A stretch of 64,000 nucleotides of DNA, taken from NCBI RefSeq assembly GCF_010548275.1, contig NZ_JAAGLT010000030.1:1-64000 (forward strand), in the 5' to 3' direction. The notes below the pieces were generated by a model that did not search any database, was not told the origin of the DNA, and was given only the letters and a program-made list of their open reading frames with translations. This document shows, piece by piece, positions 59,680 through 64,000 of the stretch (position 1 is its first letter; the number at the start of each line of letters is the position of its first letter). The DNA is from Streptomyces sp. SID12488. GTDB lineage: Bacteria > Actinomycetota > Actinomycetes > Streptomycetales > Streptomycetaceae. A program made the position numbers and the translations under genes.

Positions 59680-61446
59680 TCAGGCACTGTGGCCGGCGAC
59701 CCGGAGGGCGTGCACCAGATCCCAGTACCGGTCCTCGGAGGCACCCCGGGCCGCCTCCAGGAGCAGCGGTACGAGGCGCTGGGGGTCGGCGGCGACACTG
59801 CGGGCGGCCTCCTCAGGAGTGCGGACCCGGACGTACGCGTCGAGCAACGCACGCACCTCACGCTGCCTGCCCTCCTCGGCGAGGCGGAGCACGGCCTCAC
59901 CCACCTCCTGGGCCGGCCGCACGATGCCCTGCCGCAGGATCTGCTGGCCGTCGAGTCCCCGCCCCGCCGCGACGAGCGCGTCGGCGGCGGCGACCAGCCG
60001 GTCGGCCGGCAGGGAGGCGGCCTCCCAGAGCAGGGTGGCCCAGTCGGCGCCGAGCCCCGCGCGGTTCAGCTCGGCGGCGAGCAGCGGAAAACGGGCGGCG
60101 GGCCAGTGGGAGGCCTCGACGAGCAGCGCGTGCGCCTCACCGCTGCGCCCTTCACCTCGCAGTCGTACGAGGGTGCGGACGGCGCCGATGGTGTCGTGCC
60201 GGGCGTCGTCGTCCAGCGCCTCCCGTACGGGCACGGCGGGCTTGGCGGCGGACTTGGCGAACCGGGCCCCACGCGGGCTACGGCGGCTCGGGGCGGCGGG
60301 CGCGGGCACGGCCGGTGCGGGGGTGGGGATGGGGTCGACGACGGGCGTGGCGCCGGTGTCCGCGTCGTCCGTCATCCCGGCGAACCGGGCACCGCCACGG
60401 GCACGGCGCTTGGAGCGCTGCTTGGGGGCGGGGCGGGGATCCGCGGGGACCGGTTCGGGGGCGGAGGGCTCGTACCAGTCGGCGGGGAGTCGCGGTGCCG
60501 TGCTCTCGGCGGTGGGCTCCGGAGCGTCGGCCGGGCGGGGGTCGTCGTGGTCGTCCGCCTGGCCGGAGCGGCGGATGTGGTCGCGCCAGGGGCGCAGGTC
60601 GTCGTCGGAACGTGGCCCGCCGGGGCCGCGGTCGTCTTCATGGCGGGCGGGACCGGAGCCGGAGCCGTCCGAGGGTTGCTGCTGGGGGCCGGGCCCGTTG
60701 TCGTATCCGGCGGCCGGACGGGCGTTCGTACGCTGTCTGCGGGCGTCGCGCTCGTCGTCGTACCAGGCGGCCGTGTCGCCGTCCGGGCGCTGCCCGTCGG
60801 AGTCGGTGCGTTGTCCCGGCAGGGTCACGGGGTCGCCGTCGTGCCCGTCGGAGGGGTGCGGGGCGTTGTGGGCACGGCCGGCGAAGACGTCCGCCTCGTC
60901 GTCGCGGTCGCGGCCTCGGAAGGGCGCCCGGCTCATCGTCAGGCGGGCCAACTGGTCCAGGCGGTAACGGAGTTCGATGCATCGGGCGGAGGCGCGTTCA
61001 TGGTCGTCGTGGGCCCAGGCGAGGTCGAGGCGGATACCCTCGGCCACCTCGTGGGTGGCGGCGGAGGCGAGCGATCGCCCCAGTTCGGCGAGCCGTTCGG
61101 CGGCGTACCTCTGCTCCCGGAGCATCACGTCGAGCCGGTCCCCGAGGGTGTCTCGGGCGCCGGTGCGGGCGTCGAACGCGGCGAGGGAGGCCTGGTGCAG
61201 GGCACGCGCCTGCTCGCCCTCCGGAGCCACGGCGCCCGGTCCGAACCCGGCGGCGAGATCCTGGAGCAGCGCCTCCACGACGTCCCAGGGCGGCACTTCG
61301 CGCCCCTCCAGGCAGGCACGCATACCGTCGGGATCGCGCTCCCAGAACACGCCGCACCAGCCCGCGCCCTGATCGAGGCGGGCCAGCAGGCCGTTCAGAT
61401 ACCGCGCGAACTCCCGCACCTGCCCCGGGAGCTGTTCCACCGCCAT
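59680..61446 (-). CDS. large low-complexity protein of unknown function
   Basis: A 588-aa protein. The N-terminal 180 residues are helical and folded (LPGQVREFARYLNGLLARLD, VPPWDVVEALLQDLAAG). A long Asp/Arg/Pro/Gly-rich disordered middle follows (about residues 200-420). The C-terminal domain of about 160 residues has helical-repeat character (IGAVRTLVRLRGEGRSGEAH, PLLAAELNRAGLGADWATLL). No catalytic motif is visible. I do not recognise a function. The ATG at 61446 is chosen because the upstream extension lacks coding character. Confidence 0.75.
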   Translation of the reverse strand: MAVEQLPGQVREFARYLNGLLARLDQGAGWCGVFWERDPDGMRACLEGREVPPWDVVEALLQDLAAGFGPGAVAPEGEQARALHQASLAAFDARTGARDTLGDRLDVMLREQRYAAERLAELGRSLASAATHEVAEGIRLDLAWAHDDHERASARCIELRYRLDQLARLTMSRAPFRGRDRDDEADVFAGRAHNAPHPSDGHDGDPVTLPGQRTDSDGQRPDGDTAAWYDDERDARRQRTNARPAAGYDNGPGPQQQPSDGSGSGPARHEDDRGPGGPRSDDDLRPWRDHIRRSGQADDHDDPRPADAPEPTAESTAPRLPADWYEPSAPEPVPADPRPAPKQRSKRRARGGARFAGMTDDADTGATPVVDPIPTPAPAVPAPAAPSRRSPRGARFAKSAAKPAVPVREALDDDARHDTIGAVRTLVRLRGEGRSGEAHALLVEASHWPAARFPLLAAELNRAGLGADWATLLWEAASLPADRLVAAADALVAAGRGLDGQQILRQGIVRPAQEVGEAVLRLAEEGRQREVRALLDAYVRVRTPEEAARSVAADPQRLVPLLLEAARGASEDRYWDLVHALRVAGHSA

Positions 61447-61608
61447 GACGTCCACCCCATGCCCGACCGGAGTTCTCCGCCCCGTAGAAAACACCAACCG
61501 TGTTACGGACGGGCTACGAAGGGTTTTCGGACCGGACGCAGAGTACCGCGCACCCAGCGGAACGTGACGTGAACCACTGACACATTGGCCAAAACCGCCC
61601 CCCAGGAC

Positions 61609-61869
61609 TCACGCCGCGGCCGGGGCCAGAGGCTCGCACCGCCCGACCAGTTCGTCCATGGACAGCCCGAGGACCCGCGCCAGCGCCGCGACCGTGAAGA
61701 ACGCCGGGGTCGGCGCACGGCCGGTCTCGATTTTACGGAGCGTCTCGGGGGAGATACCGGCGCGGGCCGCGATCTCCCCCATGCTGCGGCCACCACGCGC
61801 CTCACGCAGCAACCGGCCGAGCCGCTCGCCGCGTTCACGCTCTTCGGGGGTGAGAGGAGTGCGTACCAT
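61609..61869 (-). CDS. XRE-family HTH regulator
   Basis: An 86-aa protein that is essentially one Cro/C1-type HTH: LRKIETGRAP is the recognition part, preceded by MGEIAARAGISPET. The C-terminus continues with FTVAALARVLGLSMDELVGR. It diverges from the methionine aminopeptidase gene with only 32 bp between starts and a palindrome in the middle, implying autoregulation and control of map. No ribosome site precedes its ATG; TAGAAT 6 nt upstream suggests a leaderless message. Confidence 0.9.
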   Translation of the reverse strand: MVRTPLTPEERERGERLGRLLREARGGRSMGEIAARAGISPETLRKIETGRAPTPAFFTVAALARVLGLSMDELVGRCEPLAPAAA

Positions 61870-61881
61870 GTCACCATTCTA

Positions 61882-61891
61882 ATACCGGTAT
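61882..61891. promoter_or_regulatory. palindromic operator shared by XRE and map promoters
   Basis: ATACCGGTAT is a perfect 10-bp palindrome in the 32-bp gap between divergent starts. It overlaps the plus-strand -10-like TATAGT (61889-61894) and abuts the minus-strand TAGAAT (61881-61876). Repressor binding would silence both genes. Confidence 0.6.
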
Positions 61892-61901
61892 AGTAATTGG
61901 C

Positions 61902-62693
61902 ATGGTGGAACTCAAGACGGACCCAGAGATCGATGCCATGTACGAGGCCGGCCAGGTGGTCGGCAGCGGCCTCACGGCCGTCCGGGAAGCCGCCGCCGTG
62001 GGCGTTTCCCTGCGGGAGCTGGACGAGGTGGCGCACGAGGTGCTGCGCGCGGCCGGGGCGACCTCCCCCTTCCTCGGTTACCGCCCCGCCTTCGCGCCCA
62101 CGCCGTTCCCGGCGGTGCTCTGTCTCTCGGTGAACGACGCGATCGTGCATGGCATCCCGGACGACTACCGGCTGCGCGACGGCGACCTCGTCTCCGCCGA
62201 CTTCGGCGCCGAACTGGACGGCTGGGCGGGCGACTCGGCGATCAGCTTCATCGTTGGCGAACCGCGCCCGGCCGACGTACGGCTCATCGAGACCGCCGAG
62301 CGGGCCCTCGCGGCGGGCATCGCGGCGGCGGTCGTCGGCAACCGCGTCGGCGACATCGCGCACGCGATCGGCGAGGTGTGCCGTACGGCGGGCTATGGCG
62401 TCCCGGAGGGCTTCGGCGGCCACGGCATCGGCCGCCGGATGCACGAGGACCCGCCGGTCCCCAACGAGGGCCGCCCGGGCCGGGGCATGCAACTTCGCAA
62501 GGGTCTGGTCCTGGCGATCGAGCCGATGCTGATCGGCAGCGGCAAGGACGGCTACCACGAGGCCCCGGACGGCTGGACCCTCCGCACGAACGACGGCTCC
62601 CGCGCGGCCCACGCGGAACACACGGTGGCGATCACGGAGTCGGGACCGCGGGTGCTCACGGCCCGGCAGGAGGCGCACACGAGCCGGGCGTAA
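61902..62693 (+). CDS. map: type I methionine aminopeptidase
   Basis: A 263-aa metalloprotease removing N-terminal Met. The metal ligands are seen in SADFGAELDGWAGDSAISF (two Asp), GFGGHGIGRRMHEDP (His), AIEPMLIG (Glu) and HAEHTVAITESG (Glu region). The N-terminus (ELKTDPEIDAMYEAGQVVGS) is typical. As Streptomyces normally has other map copies, this XRE-linked one may be conditional or specialised. No ribosome site is present, and the ATG lies about 8 nt after TATAGT, so the message may be leaderless. Confidence 0.95.
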   Translation: MVELKTDPEIDAMYEAGQVVGSGLTAVREAAAVGVSLRELDEVAHEVLRAAGATSPFLGYRPAFAPTPFPAVLCLSVNDAIVHGIPDDYRLRDGDLVSADFGAELDGWAGDSAISFIVGEPRPADVRLIETAERALAAGIAAAVVGNRVGDIAHAIGEVCRTAGYGVPEGFGGHGIGRRMHEDPPVPNEGRPGRGMQLRKGLVLAIEPMLIGSGKDGYHEAPDGWTLRTNDGSRAAHAEHTVAITESGPRVLTARQEAHTSRA

Positions 62694-62704
62694 TCTACGG
62701 CCGC

Positions 62705-63271
62705 ATGCGCATCAGGAACGGCACCTCCGCCGACGCGGAGAGCATCGCGGCCCTGCACACGGCCAGTTGGCGCAGCGCGTACCGCGCGCTGATGCCCGCC
62801 GCATATCTGGACGGCCCGCTGGCGGCGGAGCACCGCGCGAAGTGGCGGGCCCGCACGGCGGCACTGTCCGACGACCGGTGTCTGCTGCTCGCCGAGCAGG
62901 ACGGCGAGCTGCGCGGCTTCGTCCATCTGGACACGGCAGCGGACGGCCGGGTCCACGTGGACAACCTGCACGCCCGGCCGGCCCACGTAGGCACCGGTGT
63001 CGGCCGCACCCTGCTGCACCACGGCCTCGCCTGGGCGGCCCGTCGGCACCTGGGCCGGGACGTCTACCTGGAGGTGCTGGACGGCAACGCCCGCGCGATC
63101 TCCTTCTACGAACGCGCGGGCGGCGTGCGTACCGCCGAGCGCCCGCTGCGGATGGCCGCGGGCTTCACCCTGGCGGAGATCGAGTACACCTGGCCCGCGG
63201 CGGCCGTCAGTCGCTACCTCGAGGGCGGGCGGCCGGCCTCGGACACCGTGCCGCCGCCCGCCGCCGGGTGA
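62705..63271 (+). CDS. GNAT family N-acetyltransferase
   Basis: A 188-aa acetyltransferase. IRNGTSADAESIAALHTASW is the first strand and helix, VHVDNLHARPAHVGTGVGRT supplies beta4 and the acetyl-CoA loop, and NARAISFYERAGGVRTAERP is the C-terminal motif. I start at the ATG at 62705. It lies 12 bp after map and may be cotranscribed. The acceptor is unknown. Confidence 0.88.
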   Translation: MRIRNGTSADAESIAALHTASWRSAYRALMPAAYLDGPLAAEHRAKWRARTAALSDDRCLLLAEQDGELRGFVHLDTAADGRVHVDNLHARPAHVGTGVGRTLLHHGLAWAARRHLGRDVYLEVLDGNARAISFYERAGGVRTAERPLRMAAGFTLAEIEYTWPAAAVSRYLEGGRPASDTVPPPAAG

Positions 63272-63272
63272 G

Positions 63273-64000
63273 TCAGGACGCCGGCCGCACCACCATGGCC
63301 GACCCGCCACCCCGTCGTACCGTCTCCGCCGCCGCCAGCCACTTGCCGTTCGGCAGGCGCTGGACGCCGGTCGCCGCGCCGATCTCGGGGTTGAGCCGGA
63401 AGCCGTGGCCGATCGCCTCCAGCTTGGTCCTCAACTCGCTGTTCCACAGCCCTGGTTCGAGCTCGGTGGTCGTCTGGTTGCGCTGGCTCGCGCGCGGCGC
63501 CGCGATCGCGTCGACCAACGGCAGCCCCCGGTCGAGGAAGCCCGTCAGGGTCTGCAGGACGGTAGTGATGATGGTCGCGCCGCCGGGCGAGCCAAGAGCG
63601 ACCACCGGCTTGCCGTGGGCGTCCAGGACGATCGTCGGGGACATCGACGAGCGCGGTCGCTTGCCCGGGCCCGGCAGGTTCGGGTCGTGGACGGCCGGGC
63701 TGGCCGGGGCGAAGGAGAAGTCCGTCAGCTCGTTGTTCAGCAGGAAACCGCGGCCCGGGACCGTGATGCCACTGCCGCCGGTCTGCTCGATCGTCAGCGT
63801 GTAGGACACGACGTTGCCCCACTTGTCGGCCACCGTCAGATGCGTCGTGTTCTCGCCCTCGTACGTCGTCGGCGCCGCGATGCCGGTACTCGTGCAGGCC
63901 GCCGGGTGACGCGGGTCGCCGGGCGCGACCGGGCTCGTCAGCACCGCGTCGTCCTTGATGAGGCACTCCCGCGAGTCGGCGTACGACTGCGACAGCAGTT
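63273..64000 (-). CDS. ggt: gamma-glutamyltransferase (5' part outside window)
   Basis: The C-terminal part of a GGT, read on the minus strand and open to the window edge. The nucleophile and small-subunit start are in NTTHLTVADKWGNVVSYTLT, the oxyanion-hole region in IEQTGGSGITVPGRGFLLNN, and the conserved RPRSSMSPTIVL and LGSPGGATIITTVLQTL follow. It cleaves glutathione or gamma-glutamyl compounds, usually outside the cell. Whether it has a signal peptide cannot be seen. It is much closer to classic GGT than the protein at 46662-48551. Confidence 0.93.
   Translation of the reverse strand, partial: LLSQSYADSRECLIKDDAVLTSPVAPGDPRHPAACTSTGIAAPTTYEGENTTHLTVADKWGNVVSYTLTIEQTGGSGITVPGRGFLLNNELTDFSFAPASPAVHDPNLPGPGKRPRSSMSPTIVLDAHGKPVVALGSPGGATIITTVLQTLTGFLDRGLPLVDAIAAPRASQRNQTTTELEPGLWNSELRTKLEAIGHGFRLNPEIGAATGVQRLPNGKWLAAAETVRRGGGSAMVVRPAS

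Overview
The window is high-GC actinobacterial DNA and almost certainly comes from a Streptomyces chromosome. The evidence is strong G/C third-position bias, frequent GTG/TTG starts, rare TTA leucine codons confined to accessory and regulatory genes, Tat and lipobox signals of actinomycete type, a crotonyl-CoA carboxylase/reductase (ethylmalonyl-CoA) operon, and PucR/LuxR/TetR regulators. I saw no rRNA or tRNA gene, no CRISPR array and no intact insertion sequence.

Positions 1-6450 hold a poorly characterised accessory island. A partial phosphotransferase diverges from a compact plus-strand run: HAD phosphatase, VioB-like ferritin-fold protein, an unrecognised 280-aa protein and a GH13 alpha-glucosidase-like enzyme. 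A small secreted peptide gene and a stand-alone LuxR-type HTH protein follow. Positions 6585-15066 look like an amino-acid-centred specialised-metabolism module. It contains prephenate dehydrogenase with a TTA codon, an ATP-grasp ligase, a decayed duplicate of the ATP-grasp 5' end fused to a transporter fragment, a cupin-like protein, a LuxR-type regulator with a TTA codon, and a polar-amino-acid ABC importer. The ATP-grasp gene and its decayed copy share a roughly 115-nt leader that folds into the same hairpin with a compensatory base-pair change. This is the most unusual signal in the window.

Positions 15067-17085 contain a truncated radical-SAM gene, a GNAT acetyltransferase and a HEAT-repeat protein. 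Positions 17501-26779 carry an essentially complete ethylmalonyl-CoA pathway set: duplicated 3-hydroxyacyl-CoA dehydrogenase, TetR regulator, ccr, ecm, mcl-like lyase, MaoC hydratase and methylsuccinyl-CoA dehydrogenase-like enzyme. The ccr gene has a well-formed promoter with overlapping palindromes and a long structured 5' leader. Phosphatidylserine decarboxylase and synthase genes follow (26949-28443), ending in a perfect 16-bp terminator stem.

Positions 28537-33530 are a five-gene branched-chain-amino-acid-type ABC operon on the minus strand. It diverges from a CdaR/PucR-like regulator with three TTA codons. Positions 35003-50428 hold mostly single-gene functions: glycerate kinase, Nudix hydrolase, ribbon-helix-helix protein, sirtuin, a Tat-exported GH2 glycosidase with LacI-type operators, Ogt and Ada-AlkA repair proteins, macrodomain protein, FAD oxidoreductase, inositol-monophosphatase-like enzyme, gamma-glutamyltransferase, methyltransferase and a secreted DUF3558-like protein.

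Positions 50460-59506 form a minus-strand pyrimidine/hydantoin catabolic cluster: two beta-ureidopropionase-like nitrilases, a class III aminotransferase, PucR regulator, dihydropyrimidinase, LLM flavin oxidoreductase and NCS1 permease. These could import a pyrimidine or hydantoin, open the ring, remove the carbamoyl group and transaminate the beta-amino acid. The last stretch holds a large low-complexity protein, a divergent XRE regulator/methionine aminopeptidase pair, a GNAT protein and a second, partial gamma-glutamyltransferase running off the end.
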